Part shown: piece by piece, positions 1 through 10,400 of the stretch
How positions within the stretch are numbered: position 1 is the stretch's first letter
Layout: each line of letters opens with the position of its first letter
DNA from: Ctena decussata
Lineage: Eukaryota > Mollusca > Bivalvia > Lucinida > Lucinidae
Assembly: GCA_963989385.1 (NCBI GenBank)
Contig: OZ022513.1
Location: 20,133,928 to 20,197,927, forward strand
Reading direction: 5' to 3'
DNA: 64,000 bases
Made by a program: the position numbers and the translations under genes
Notes under the pieces: generated by a model
Databases searched by the model: none
Seen by the model: the letters and a program-made list of their open reading frames with translations, nothing else
Told to the model about the DNA's origin: nothing

Positions 1-190
1 CGTGATTCTGCTTCCTGCTGAGGCTCTCGGCAGGAAGCAGAATCACGCGGACAGTCTCGGCAGGAAGCCAATTTTCGAGGACAGTAGTCTCTACAGGAAG
101 CAAGAGTTCGCGGACAGTCTCGGCGGAAGCCAAATATGATGGACAGTCTCTGCAGGAAGCGAAAATTAGCGGAATCGATTATACCCTGTG
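1..190. mobile_element. CACAGGG-TIR MITE, cut by window edge
   Basis: The right end GGAATCGATTATACCCTGTG is intact and followed by TTGTT. Internal text alternates GACAGTCTCGGCAGGAAGC. It is the same family as 6482-6755 and 35153-35429. Confidence 0.7.
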
Positions 191-570
191 TTGTTCTGGG
201 CAGCCAGCCAGCATATTTCAGCCCTGCTGTCAGAATAGACACAATCTCCTAACTGATTAATAAAGTGATATTTGATTTGTTATTTGTCATACTAAATGGT
301 ATAATGTGGCCTCATCTGAATAATGGTTTTATCAGAATAAATAGTTCCATCAAAATAAATGCCTCAGTGCCTTCATGCATATTCATAAATGTCTTCGATA
401 AGAAAACTGAGAAAACATAAATGTCAAAGTCTTGGCTTCCATATGTGAACATGGCAAATCAGTATATCCCAACATTCTCATATAGATCAGTCAAAAAAAA
501 TGACAGATCTTGATTTCTGAAAGATTAGGTTGCAGAATTTTTTTTTTTTTTCATGTCAGATCAAAGTTTT

Positions 571-725
571 AGAATGAAGGGAGCCAGGATGTATAGGTAT
601 TTTATAGCCTAAAATGGCCAAAATGTCAATAGAGGCTTGAAAGGTTCTAATTAGAACCTATCAAGTGTATTTTGACTTTTTGGCCATTTTCGGCTACATA
701 AAATGTTCCGGCTCCCTTCATTTTA
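571..725. mobile_element. palindromic MITE
   Basis: Inverted ends ATGAAGGGAGCC and GGCTCCCTTCAT meet in a centre GGTTCTAATTAGAACC. About 150 bases, non-coding. Confidence 0.6.
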
Positions 726-744
726 GAAGATATACATTGTAAAG

Positions 745-1020
745 TGAGGCACCCCAGTCGAGTAGTTAGAGTGACTCGGTTATGGTGCAGAAAGTTGCCT
801 GAAGGTCATGAGATCGTGCCCGGGTTTTGCCATCGGACGACTAGGAAACTCTCTCTCTGTCAACCCAGCAGTAAATGGGTACCTTTTTTGAATCTGGGAA
901 TGATAAGGCAGCGAAAGGAGAGGGATGGGCTCCGCCTTTCATCTACTGTGCCCAAGATACAGTGGGCCTCTAACCCCCACTGCCCCTACGACTATTAGGC
1001 TATGGGAAACCTTCACCTTT
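745..1020 (+). mobile_element. tRNA-related SINE
   Basis: The head has box A-like AGTCGAGTAGTTAGAGTG and box B-like GAGATCGTGCC at tRNA spacing. A body follows with GATGGGCTCCGCCTTTC and CAGTGGGCCTCTAACCCC. The head cannot form a full tRNA cloverleaf. A mollusc SINE is likely; I cannot name the subfamily. Confidence 0.5.
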
Positions 1021-1209
1021 TACATTCTAAAACCTTTTTGCCTGACAAGACACTGTAGTCAGACGACTGGTATAACCCAGTGCAAGGTACAGAGAGCAGT
1101 ACAAGCAACTCCAAGAGGAGAAAAATTCTTTCCTTTTTAAGAAAATGAAAATGATATAGTTACTCCCCTTGAATGTGAACCTATTCATCTTGAAATCCTA
1201 GAGCTGATA

Positions 1210-1447
1210 TGAGCCGTGACACGAGAAAACCAACAATTTGGTTGTGCGCCAAGCGCAGACTTAGATCAGCTTGGGCATCCATTCAGTTTGATCAGACTCT
1301 CCATTAGGTGCTCAAAGGGTGGCTAATAGTCTAAGCTACCTCTATGCGGACAGTGCAGACTCTGATCAGACTGGGCGGATGCCCAGGCTGATCTGAGTCT
1401 GCGCTGGGTGCACAACCACATTGTTGGTTTTGTCGTGTCGCGGCTCA
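1210..1447. mobile_element. GAGCC-type MITE, TA target
   Basis: Ends TGAGCCGTGACACGAGAAAA and the reverse with changes, flanked by TA. The interior carries a repeated ATCAGACTGGGCGGATGCCC motif. TA target and small size suggest a Tc1/mariner-type MITE. Confidence 0.6.
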
Positions 1448-1493
1448 TATTGTATGCAGTTCTACTGTTTCATAAAAATCATTTTCATCAAGC

Positions 1494-1695
1494 TTAGCTC
1501 CAGATAAGTCAGGCTTTTAAGGATAATTCAGAGATAATTTTTCTTATTTCTCAATGAAAACATATGTTGTGACCCCTCATTAGAACCGTCTCGGTGAGAC
1601 GGTTCAAATGAAGGGTAACAAAATATGTTTTTATGGAAAAATATGGAAAATTATCGCAAAATTATTCTTGTTACCCCATCTTATCTTGAGCTCTA
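1494..1695. mobile_element. hairpin MITE (GAGCTCTAGATAAG family)
   Basis: A single long palindrome with centre ACCGTCTCGGTGAGACGGT; AGCTCCAGATAAG at one end and CTTATCTTGAGCTCT at the other. Confidence 0.6.
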
Positions 1696-2176
1696 AACAC
1701 GGAAGACCTTTTAAATGAGGATGAGGCGATATATAGTCAGGTGAGTGACATAACACCATTGGTACAATGTACTGTATTAAATTTTAAGGATGATGCAGAG
1801 CTCTCAGTACTGCAAATGTTACATGACATAGATATCTCTCCATGAAAATATACGAAGTGACCCCCACATTTGAAACATTTTCGCCGACAGTGAAGCAGTT
1901 TCAATAAGGAGACACAATGCATGAATTTTATGGACAGTGAAAAGGAATGATGTCATAATGACCTGGATATTACTGTCCTATTACTTAGGGTAGATAAAAT
2001 GTATATGTACCAGGTTGACCTTTTCGAACCATTTAACAAATGATAATATTACACATGAAATCTGACCCATCTGATAACTAAAGTATCTAGTGTATCAAAA
2101 AAAAAAATCCCTAATCAGCAATAGATCAGGGCCCAGATGTTCAAAGGATCGTTAGTCTAACAAGCTTGTTAAGAGG

Positions 2177-2379
2177 CAGAGCCCTAGATAAGAGGGAGTA
2201 TTTGGTGATAATTAGGGATAATTTTTGAAAATTCTGGATAAAAACATATGTTGTGACCCCTCATCTGAACCGTCTCGACGAGACGGTTCAGATGAGGGGT
2301 CACAACATATGGTTTCAATGAGAAATAAAGAAAATTATCCCTCAATTATCATCAAATACCCCTCTTATCTAGTGCTCTG
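2177..2379. mobile_element. hairpin MITE (GAGCTCTAGATAAG family)
   Basis: A 203 bp near-perfect palindrome from CAGAGCCCTAGATAAG to CTTATCTAGTGCTCTG with centre GTCTCGACGAGAC. Confidence 0.75.
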
Positions 2380-3552
2380 AAGAGGTCAACTGTTAAGTGT
2401 TTTATGACTTTATAACCAAATACACTGATATTTTTTGAAAAAAAATGTGAGAAGCTTTTGCAATGCTGACTAACACTGCCAGGCCTGTGGAAATACCACG
2501 CCCGACTTGCCCGACTCGGTACTTGACAGCTCCGGACAAGTACCGTTTTAAGATCAGCTTGCCCTCGGACAAGTGAAATAATCTTAAATGCATCTGGTCA
2601 AAATCTACTATAATCAATAAAATGTGTTAAAGATGTGTTAATTCCAAAATTTTTGATGTTTTTCCTTCGCAATTTATCAATTTTTCCTCTCCTAATCAAT
2701 TAAATTTGACCCGATTATTTTTTTCTACCGAGTTGAAGGTCGGTAAATATTTAAGTAGCTAGCAACAGAATACATGTATATAGCATTCATAAAACAACTC
2801 CATATAAAAAACCCACCAAAATCACCGCCTTAGAATGGTCAGTAGCAGCAAGAAATTTTGTAAAATGAGACTAAGATTCATAGAGATGAAGTAAAATGCA
2901 GGGCTTCCGTTAACGAGCGTATGGCCGTATATTACGCCCAGGATTTGCTCCCGTACGTCGAGAAATGGGACCTCTGGCGTCTGCCATACGCCCGATAATT
3001 GTCACATACGGCCGTTTGATCTTGTCCCGACGAATAAAATATCGCCACTGTCTTTCAAATTCTAGCACGTGTCATAATTAATCGGATTACCGCAGGTGTC
3101 AGCCAGACGAAAAGACCGCCTACGGGCCAATTGAGATTGTCCGTATGGAGCACTGAAGCAGATAACACACGTCGGACCGCCTACCTGTCAAAAACGATTA
3201 TCAAAATAACGCCCACTCGTAGGTTCAACCTCTTACGGCAGTCTGCAAAACAACTAATCAAATCACTGTGACTGAGCGTTTGGATGAAAGGTGTCCATCT
3301 ATTTTTTACGATCGCGAGAATGTAACTGACCTGTATGTGTAAGGCGTATTCCGACTTCAAAAGTTTGTGAATGTATCCATAATTTTGTCATGATCTATAC
3401 TGTCGTCAATGGAGTTTTTTATAGTACGAACCTCTTCCGCGAAACGTGTTGATTCAAAGCGTAGATACACTGTTAATATTAATAGTCGCTATTTCCGACG
3501 TGTTATGGTCTACCCTCTGGTACTATACATTGTTTTGATTAATGGTACTGAA

Positions 3553-4827
3553 CAAGGTTGGCAAATGACCGGTCAATATGAGTATTGACCAGACCGGTGG
3601 TCATTACTGGTTATAACCGGTTATTACTGGTCGATTGGTGGTCGATTGAAATAACCATGGTCAGTTGAAGATATTTAGCATTTGTTATCTCATTTTTACT
3701 GGAGTCTATAAACAGAGTTAAAATAGTTTCAATACAAGATAATACAGGCTTAATTGAAAATGTGTTTTATGAGTTGCTGTTGCTCAGAACTGTATTTAAG
3801 AGGCTGTTAAACATACAAAATCTGAATGTTAATAGTTTCAGATCTTCAGTCTCAATCAGACTGAATCATTACCATCCAACTTTCAGTTCAGACTATAGAC
3901 CTCTACCTTATTTTCTGTAACCAGTAATAAAAAATAAATATGAAAGCAAATGCAAGTAATAAAAATAAATAAATTTTAAAAGTAGCTTTTTCATTATAGT
4001 CATTAAAAATATTTAGCTCAGTAACTAATTTAACTGAAACAGTTAACTGAATGAAAGTACAAAAAAATGAAACCATTTACTTCAAAGAGATCATCTTGTC
4101 CAAATTAGTGATGCTCTACTAGCTAAAATGCAAATTGGTCTGGCTTCTTACATAAGAAGACAAAAGTGTGAAAATTGTAATGAAAACACAAACTGTTAAA
4201 CAAGGGGTAATTCTAACTTTAACTGCCCCAGAACAAACAAAACTGTCAAAATACTGGGCCGGTGACTGTCTCTCAAACTGAAGAAGGTGTGTCCAGTTTA
4301 CGAGAATTATCCAATCACTGGGCTTAAAATGCACAGGGTAATTTTGTGACACCTGTGTTTATTTAGATGTGTGAAAGAGAGGCCATTCTGTTATCTGCTG
4401 TTATCAGTGAGTTAATAATTAAAGTTAATCAAAGTGTCATAATAGTGTCAAAATGAAGCCCAAAGACCCTATATGGAACTTCTATTCTGCCCTTGATGAT
4501 GAAAAAAAGACTATTGTTAGGTGCCTGGACTGTAATGCAGAAGTCAGTGCTAAGGTCTTGAGACTGAAATCACACATGATTAGTACCCTTGGCAAGGATG
4601 AAACAGTTCATTGTTTTTCTTTTTTCTATATAGAACATATTAAACCTGACTAAATATATCAGTCCATTAAAACACAAAGAACCACTTAAAATTTCCAATC
4701 GACCATTCTGACTAGTATTGACCAGTATTGACCAGTATTGACCACTTTGGGGAGTATTGACCAGGGCGGTTATAACCGGTTAAAACCACTGGTTAAAACC
4801 AGGGGTGGTTTCGACCGCCCAACCTTG
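3553..4827 (+). mobile_element. hAT transposon, internally deleted
   Basis: It has terminal inverted repeats CAAGGTTGGC and GCCCAACCTTG and a perfect 8 bp target duplication GTACTGAA (3545-3552 and 4828-4835). Subterminal regions are rich in GACCAGTATTGACC and ACCGGTTATAACC. It contains a BED finger ORF, but only about 170 bases follow it, so the DDE catalytic part is deleted. Confidence 0.8.
4453..4653 (+). pseudogene. hAT transposase N-terminal BED zinc finger, truncated
   Basis: The 66-residue frame starts MKPKDPIWNFYSALDDEKK and has C-x2-C (CLDC) followed by RLKSHM, the start of a BED-type zinc finger. The W near the start and the C..C..H spacing fit. The frame then ends with no RNase-H-like domain. 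It is the N-terminal relic of a DNA-binding transposase. Confidence 0.6.
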
Positions 4828-5441
4828 GTACTGAAACGTTCATTTCACTTTCCTAGTTGTATCGTCATATCTTCATGCAAACCAATGCGAAAATAATGCC
4901 GTACAGTGTGCACAGAAATAGCGCATTCTGATCAGGGTCTACGCGATTATATATGCGGTAGCACTGATACACAATTACCTGCACGTTTATGGGTCAAGCA
5001 CGTTTTCTCTTTGATGTAAAGATCAAAGACGCCGCTGCGAGTATATACGCGTGCTGTACCCAGTGTCATGCCGGGAGACAGGTACCTCAGTACACACACC
5101 GATAACTAACAATCGTATCAGCCAGCGCAACAAAGCAGTCAGACCGGTCTTTCTTGTTTGCATCTAACATGAATAATAATGAACATCGACCTAGCGACAA
5201 CCGAGTTCTTTGGTGGAAGCGTGTCATTATACGTTCCGTAAGTCACCGTATTTCCGACGCGGCCCATTCGGCGGCATTATACAATAGCAGACAGTGCAAC
5301 GGCGAGTCTTCAGTTTTTAGAGTGCTCAGGACACTTGCCTATAGTTCACAAACAGGAATGACTCTGATTAGACTGCGCAAATGCTTAGGCTTCCCTTCGA
5401 AGAACAAAAAGTTCACTACAATATGGGAGAGAGAGGGATGT

Positions 5442-5482
5442 GTTGGGGGGGGGGGGGGGGGGGGGATGGAGGGGGGGGGGGA
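5442..5482 (+). repeat. poly-G tract
   Basis: Two long G runs joined by ATGGA. Other long G or C runs lie at about 13268-13289, 17786-17810, 39249-39262 and 39438-39455. Confidence 0.8.
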
Positions 5483-5824
5483 TGGAGGTAAAAATAACCA
5501 TTCATGTCATTCCTAAAAACTTCGGACTTCCAAAAAATTCTCTCAATACGTCCAAATCTGACACCATGGAAGTCTGGACTTCCAAATTTTGAAAGTTAGT
5601 GGAAGCCCTGTACAATGGGATAAACCTGACATCAAGGTAAGAACAAAGTCATTTTTCTTTTGTATGCGCTCAAATAATTTATAAAAAGTCGGACAAGTAC
5701 CTTTTGGTCAGGACAAGTGAATTTTTTTAGTGTACTTGTCCCTGGACAAGTGGATTTTTTTAATATTTCCACAGCCCTGAACACTGCTGTCTCCACACTT
5801 GTATAAGGTTAAAAAGAAACTTAC

Positions 5825-5941
5825 CAATCTTGTGTTAATCACTGGAAAGAGTATTGCAATGGGTGCCCCCGTCAGCATGTGTAGATGCATTCGGAACATC
5901 GCCGTCACCATCTTGCTGGGAGGAGCTGCTAACAAGTAAAT
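5825..5941 (-). CDS. TMEM164: TMEM164, second visible coding exon
   Basis: This 117 nt exon is phase 0 at both ends, with a TCCAACAG acceptor and a GTAAGTTT donor. It encodes 39 residues beginning IYLLAAPPSKM and ending ILFPVINTRL. They continue directly from the preceding exon (SMIQ then IYLLAAPP), as in vertebrate TMEM164 (MMQ then the LLACPP segment). The HMLTGAPIAILFPV part is a membrane helix. Later exons, which should encode the remaining transmembrane helices and C-terminus, are not found between 1 and 5824. They should lie left of the window, so this intron is longer than 5.8 kb. Confidence 0.88.
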
Positions 5942-6481
5942 CTGTTGGACAAAATAAGAAAAAGTACAAAGTTAGTTTACTAAACTCTCACACAGAAAAA
6001 TTTCAGCAACATAAACTCTAAACAGAATAAAAAAAATTCTGTATTTCTATGAAGATGCCCAATTTTGAGAACCGTCCAATTTTGGGTCATACTATAGCAA
6101 ACCTAATAGTAACACCCCTCACAATACAGAAAATCTTAAGACTTTTATTGCCACCCAACTTCACATCTCTCTCTCTCTCTCTTGCTTGCTCTCCATCTCT
6201 GTTTCTCTCTCATAAGTAGTTTTAACTGCAGATATGATCGAGCAGTACATACATGTAATTAAATTCTAATTCTTCTGTATGCAGAAATCTTTTCAACAGT
6301 AAGTGGGGTACCAATGCACACTGACTTTCATTCATTATCACCCTTCAATCGGCACAATATGACTTGAATACTGTTAAAGAGCCAAGAAACTGCAAGTCAT
6401 CTGTCCACCCCAATATTTATAGCAGCTTCTGGTACAGTCACCCTAGTCTTAAAATCCATCTGTATTACAAAACCAGATTAT

Positions 6482-6755
6482 CACAGGGTATAATCGATTC
6501 CACTAATTTTCGCTTCCTACAGAGACTGTACATCATATTTGGCTTCCGCCGAGACTGTCTGCGGACTCTTGCTTCCTGCCCAGACTTCTGTACATGATAA
6601 ATGGCTTCCTGCCGAGACTGTCCGCGTGATTCTGCTTCCTGCCGAGGCTCTCGGCAGGAAGCAGAATCACGCGGACAGTCTCGGCAGGACGCCATTTCTC
6701 AAGGACAGTAGTCTCTGCAGGAAGCGAAAATTGGCGGAATCGATTATACCCTGTG
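6482..6755. mobile_element. CACAGGG-TIR MITE
   Basis: A 274 bp element with ends CACAGGGTATAATCGATTCC and its reverse. The 5 bp target duplication ATTAT is perfect (6477-6481 and 6756-6760). The whole interior is nearly palindromic around GCCGAGGCTCTCGGC. Confidence 0.8.
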
Positions 6756-6899
6756 ATTATTAGGTCCTGTGAAAGACAAGTGTTACCTCTTTAAGACAAG
6801 CACCTGTTTTAAGCAAAACCGTTTTTGGCCTTTGCTTGGCACTATTTCTGTTCTACTTTATGACATTTTCCCCCTCAAAAATGACCCTGTACGAGCTTC

Positions 6900-7123
6900 A
6901 TCATGACAAAACCAACAAAGTAGCATGTGCATCCAGCAAAGACTCAGATCAGCCAAGGCATCTGCCCAGTCTGATCAGTCTTTTCTGTTGGCATGGAGGA
7001 AGCTACCCTTAAGCGCAATGCCATGGCTCTGATCAGACTGGTCTGATGCCCAGGCTGATCTGAGATTTTGCTAGTGCACTGCCACTCACATGCCACTTTG
7101 TTGGTTTTGTCATGCCACGGCTC
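6900..7123. mobile_element. GAGCC-type MITE
   Basis: Same family as 1210-1447; the left end is worn (CATGACAAAACCAACAAAG) and the right end reads CATGCCACGGCTC. Confidence 0.55.
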
Positions 7124-7148
7124 GCTGTAATGGGTTTCCCTTCAAAAT

Positions 7149-7200
7149 AACCCAAAAAATCTAGATCTGTCTTATAAGACAGATCTAGATTTTTTGGGTT
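7149..7200. repeat. 52 bp perfect palindrome
   Basis: Starts AACCCAAAAAATCTAGATCT and mirrors exactly around TTATAA. The outer GGGTTTCCCTTC and GGAAAGCCC extend it imperfectly. Confidence 0.8.
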
Positions 7201-7244
7201 CTTTTGGACAGGAAAGCCCATCTTACAACTGAATAAGTAGTTAA

Positions 7245-7442
7245 CAGAGCTCTAGATAAGAGGGCGTATTGAGGATAATTCAAAGATAATTTTTCTTATT
7301 TCTTAACGAAAACATATGTTGTGACCCCTCATTAGAACCGTCTCGATGAGACGGTTCTAATGATGGGTCACAAAATATGTTTTTATGGAGAAATTTGGAT
7401 AATTATCCCTGAATTATCTCTGTTACTCCTTCTTATCTGGTG
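7245..7442. mobile_element. hairpin MITE (GAGCTCTAGATAAG family)
   Basis: Starts CAGAGCTCTAGATAAGAGGG; centre GTCTCGATGAGAC; the right end is shortened at TTATCTGGTG. Confidence 0.7.
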
Positions 7443-7463
7443 TACGGTATTTCATTGTCTTAC

Positions 7464-7826
7464 CTGAATCATACTGGTAATATGACAAGGGTTACATATC
7501 CATATAAACTGTCTTGTTGCAAATTTAAATCCCAGCTCAATTCCGAATGTCATGCACATCACTACTAATAATACCCGTTTTCCACACCTGTCAGATCTTT
7601 CGATCGGCGGTATTTTTTCCGGCAACTTAACTCTCTTGTATGCGTAGTTAATTGCTAATGCTGAAAATACACACGCTAGTCCACTCTCTAGCACTCTTTG
7701 CCAAAAAGGAATGAAATCCACGCAGTCCTGTCCGCCATTTCCGGGCAGGCTATGATCCACGCCCACATACGCCCAGTCAAACATGTTTGTCCATCTGGAA
7801 TTATCAGCCTCAGGTGATCCTGACAT
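7464..7826 (-). CDS. TMEM164: TMEM164, first visible coding exon
   Basis: This exon encodes the N-terminal 121 residues of a TMEM164-like multi-pass membrane protein. TMEM164 is a cysteine-type acyltransferase linked to ether-phospholipid remodelling in internal membranes (family knowledge). Recognisable pieces are FDWAYVGVDHSLPGNGG near residues 16-32, hydrophobic stretches around 48-64 and 88-104, FGIELGFKFAT, and CNPCHITSMIQ at the end. The Cys of NPCH (residue 114) aligns with the proposed active-site Cys. The exon ends in CAG followed by a GTAAGA donor, phase 0. The frame is open up to an ATG at 7862, but a pyrimidine tract followed by AAG just inside that ATG looks like a splice acceptor. 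I therefore prefer the ATG at 7826 (AAAATGT context), with a 5' noncoding exon further right. The gene call is strong; the start is uncertain. Confidence 0.88.
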
Positions 7827-7862
7827 TTTCCCTGATACTGAACCTTCTATCTTGGAAACCAA

Positions 7863-8325
7863 TAAAATGAGAAAAAATTAAAAATCTACCCTGACTAGAT
7901 CAATACGAGCAATATTGCACTTTAATAACGACTAAATTTCCTCATTCTGTCTACTGAACGTAAATTGATTGCCGCCTTTCTCAATTTCAATCCACGACTA
8001 AATTTTTCAATCAGCAATTCCGACTAGCTCAAACCAACTTCTTCACCCTCAATTAAACTTCCTCGAATTGCTCCACTGTGGCATCTAATCAATTTCTAGG
8101 CTATATCACGCTGATAAACGTGGAAAGACCCAATCTTGTTTCGACGTTCAATACTCAATCAACTCTTCCTAGTTCATTGTCCCGGCTTCATGTTGATTTT
8201 ACAGTCTGAAACACAGAAGATAAATATATGAGCAAGGTTACAGGTAAATGGACCATATTGCAGGTGCTAACATGGAAGACTCTGTCAAACTCAGAGCTCC
8301 ATTTAAAGGGTATATAAGGATATAA
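7863..8325. other. 5' flank or first intron of TMEM164
   Basis: This single-copy-looking 460 bp stretch lies upstream of the TMEM164 coding start. It is AT-rich, has no long ORF and no clear TATA box. It may hold the promoter, or the end of an intron that follows a noncoding first exon. I cannot place a transcription start. Confidence 0.35.
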
Positions 8326-8560
8326 TGAGCCGTGACAGGAGAAAACCAACAAAGTGGTTGTGCGCCCAGTGCGGACTCAGATAAGCCTAGGCATCCATCC
8401 AGCCTGATCAGAGTCTTCGCTGTCCACATGTAGGTAGCTTAGACTCTTAGCTACTCTTTCAGCGCTTAGGGAAGAGTCTGATCAGACTGGGCGGATGCCC
8501 AGGCTGATCTGAGTCTGCGCTTTGCGCACAACCACTCTGTTGTTTTTCTCGTGTCGCAGG
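8326..8560. mobile_element. GAGCC-type MITE, right end lost
   Basis: The left end TGAGCCGTGACAGGAGAAAA is intact. The right end stops at CGTGTCGCAGG where the next hairpin MITE begins. Confidence 0.55.
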
Positions 8561-8859
8561 ATAATTCCAAAAGGATAATTCCAAGATAAGTTTTCCTATT
8601 TCTCAATGAAAACATTTTTCCTATTTCTCGATGAAAACATTTTTCCTATTTCTCAGTGAAAACATTTTTCCTATTTCTCAATGAAAACATTTTTCCTATT
8701 TCTCAATGAAAACATATGTTGTGACCCCTCATTAGAACCGTCTCAGTAAGGCGGTTCTGATGAGGGGTTACAAAATACATGTTTCTGTACCTTGTTATTT
8801 AGAAATAAAGACAATTATCCCTTTATTATCCCTGTTACTCTTTCTTATCTGCAGCACTG
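8560..8859. mobile_element. hairpin MITE with internal 25 bp tandem repeat
   Basis: The usual palindrome around GTCTCAGTAAGGCGG is lengthened on its left arm. A 25 bp unit TTTTCCTATTTCTCAATGAA plus ACAT occurs five times (8591-8715) instead of once. Confidence 0.65.
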
Positions 8860-8984
8860 AAGCTGTGGGAATGAATAGGCTGATTCACTCTTTGGATAGT
8901 TAATAGAGGCAATACAAATATTAAAACAGTGCCATATGTAAGTGGACCTAACTCTGTACCAAAATAGCAAGTGCTTCAATAATA

Positions 8985-9159
8985 CAGTTGACCCTCTTTA
9001 CAACAACGGCATTTGTTCCCCCAAAAAATTGACGTTAAACTGAATTTGTTGTTGTAAAGAATGCATATTCACAACAATTTAGCCATTCTGTGCAAATCAA
9101 AATGACGTTACAAACAATTTTTCTGTTGTAATGAGTGCCGTTGTAAAGACGGTTGACTG
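8985..9159. mobile_element. pogo/Tigger-type MITE, TA target
   Basis: A 175 bp element with ends CAGTTGACCCTCTTTACAAC and its reverse (GACGGTTGACTG), flanked by TA on both sides (8983-8984 and 9160-9161). Confidence 0.7.
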
Positions 9160-9278
9160 TACTCTGGTCAGTCTTCACTTTTCACTTTTATGGTGTAGGG
9201 TGGGTACAACTCCATGTTTTTCTGCCAATTTTATGCTTTTTGGGAGAATGAAACTCTTCCGAATGAGGGTTTATTCTT

Positions 9279-9470
9279 AAACACACCGGGTATGCGGCAA
9301 TCGAAAATGCTCTTAACAATCGATCAACATGGATCAAAAAACGCTAGAAACAGCATTTTTTATTGCAAATTGGCAACAATTTGCAATCCAAAACACTGTT
9401 TCTAACAGTTTTTGATCTATGTTCGTCGACTGCATGAGCGTTTTCGATTGCTGCCTACCCGGTGTGTTAA
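9279..9470. mobile_element. inverted-repeat MITE
   Basis: Arms from AACACACCGGGTATGCGGCA inward mirror those ending CCTACCCGGTGTGTT around a TTGCAAATTG centre. It sits inside an older dispersed repeat (about 9211-9600). Confidence 0.65.
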
Positions 9471-9895
9471 AGGAAAGAAGAACTTCTTTCCTTAAAGAGA
9501 TAAACCTCACTGAGAAAAGCGGCCAATGGCAAAATGAAACTGGCAGAGTTGCTTCCCCTGAAAGTGCACCCATTCACCAGTATACTCCTCACTCTGTAAT
9601 TAAGGCTGAACGTGAATTTAAACGTCTCCTTTTTATATTCTAGCATGTAAGTCTTCATTTTTTGGGTACACAGCCAACACTCCACTCCAATAATATGTTT
9701 TGGAAACATTGTACTGAAAAATACAATAAAACGCAAATCCCCTGACCAAACTACTGGTCTGGGCTTTACCCACTTGCATATTTTCACTCGAAGAGCTCCA
9801 TTTCTATATATAGTAGTGCTGTTTTAATGGCAAATTTGCAACAGCAGAAATAAACTTGGCAATCAATACCCATAACCTGATGTCAACAAGTAAAA

Positions 9896-10257
9896 TACCG
9901 TAATCGACCTTATTAGCGCCCTGTGCGCTTAACTTTTTCAAAATGGCGACAAATACTTGTAGTAAACTTTCTTTCTTATTAGCGCACATTTTGTTATATA
10001 TTGAAAGGAACAAATTTAAAGGTAAAGCTTCAGAGAAAAGCTGCTTATAGGGAGCTTTTCTCTGATGCTTAACCTTTAAATTCATAGAGAAGCTTTAGAA
10101 ATAAAAAATGATATATTCTGTTGCATTTTCAGCTCTTGTAAACAAGCAAACAAAGGAATAAACCAGTAAAAATATGTGCATTTATAGTCCTATGTCTCAC
10201 AAATTGCCATGGTGTGCGCTTATAGGGGCATGTGCGCTAATTAGGTAGAATACGGTA
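9896..10257. mobile_element. TACCGTA-TIR MITE with internal hairpin
   Basis: Ends TACCGTAATCGACCTTATTA and the reverse (TAATTAGGTAGAATACGGTA). A separate 70 bp hairpin (10013-10082, AATTTAAAGGTAAAGC arm) lies inside. Confidence 0.65.
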
Positions 10258-10258
10258 G

Positions 10259-10400
10259 GCAGAGCTCCACATAAGAGAACTATGCTATTGTGACATAATT
10301 TTTTCTATTTCTACATGACAACCTTCGTTATGGTCCTTCATTAGAACTGGCTCCACAAGTCAGTTCTAATGATGGTCCACAACTCTGTTGCAATTCATTG
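10259..10400. mobile_element. worn hairpin MITE
   Basis: CAGAGCTCCACATAAGAG at the left and a weak palindrome TTAGAACTGG...CAGTTCTAA in the centre. The outer right arm is lost. Confidence 0.4.

Larger units (their letters stand above)
2899..5610. mobile_element. hAT-like element that hosts the BED transposon
   Basis: It starts CAGGGCTTCCGTTAAC and ends TTAGTGGAAGCCCTG. The flanks TAAAATG and TACAATG are near-identical, which would suit a worn hAT duplication. Without the nested 1.3 kb hAT it is about 1.4 kb. The 120-codon frame at 5154-5516 runs into a poly-G tract and shows no domain. Confidence 0.5.
1..5824 (-). other. TMEM164 downstream intron, incomplete
   Basis: No TMEM164 exon is recognisable here. 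The stretch holds a SINE, several MITEs and a nested pair of hAT-type elements, listed separately. The intervals 191-570, 1016-1209, 1696-2176, 2380-2898 and 5611-5824 have no gene that I can support. The sequences near 2402-2600 and 5680-5780 share GGACAAGT-rich text and look like fragments of one dispersed repeat. Confidence 0.6.
5942..7463 (-). other. TMEM164 intron between the two visible exons
   Basis: This 1.5 kb intron has GT-AG ends on the minus strand. It contains one TIR MITE (6482-6755), one GAGCC-type MITE (6900-7123), a 52 bp palindrome (7149-7200) and one hairpin MITE (7245-7442). A CT-rich low-complexity stretch lies at about 6164-6210. I see no coding sequence in it. Confidence 0.7.

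Noticed and set aside
745..1020. Functional tRNA gene
   Set aside because: Box A- and B-like text is present but a complete cloverleaf cannot be formed, and a SINE body follows.
4119..4352. 77-codon minus-strand frame inside the hAT element
   Set aside because: No domain, antisense to the BED finger direction, and AT-rich; probably chance.
5154..5516. 120-codon plus-strand frame
   Set aside because: It ends in poly-Gly from a G-run inside a hAT-like element and shows no recognisable domain.
6465..6763. Overlapping 74-77 codon frames on both strands
   Set aside because: They arise from the near-palindromic MITE; the same frames appear in the copy at 35153-35429.
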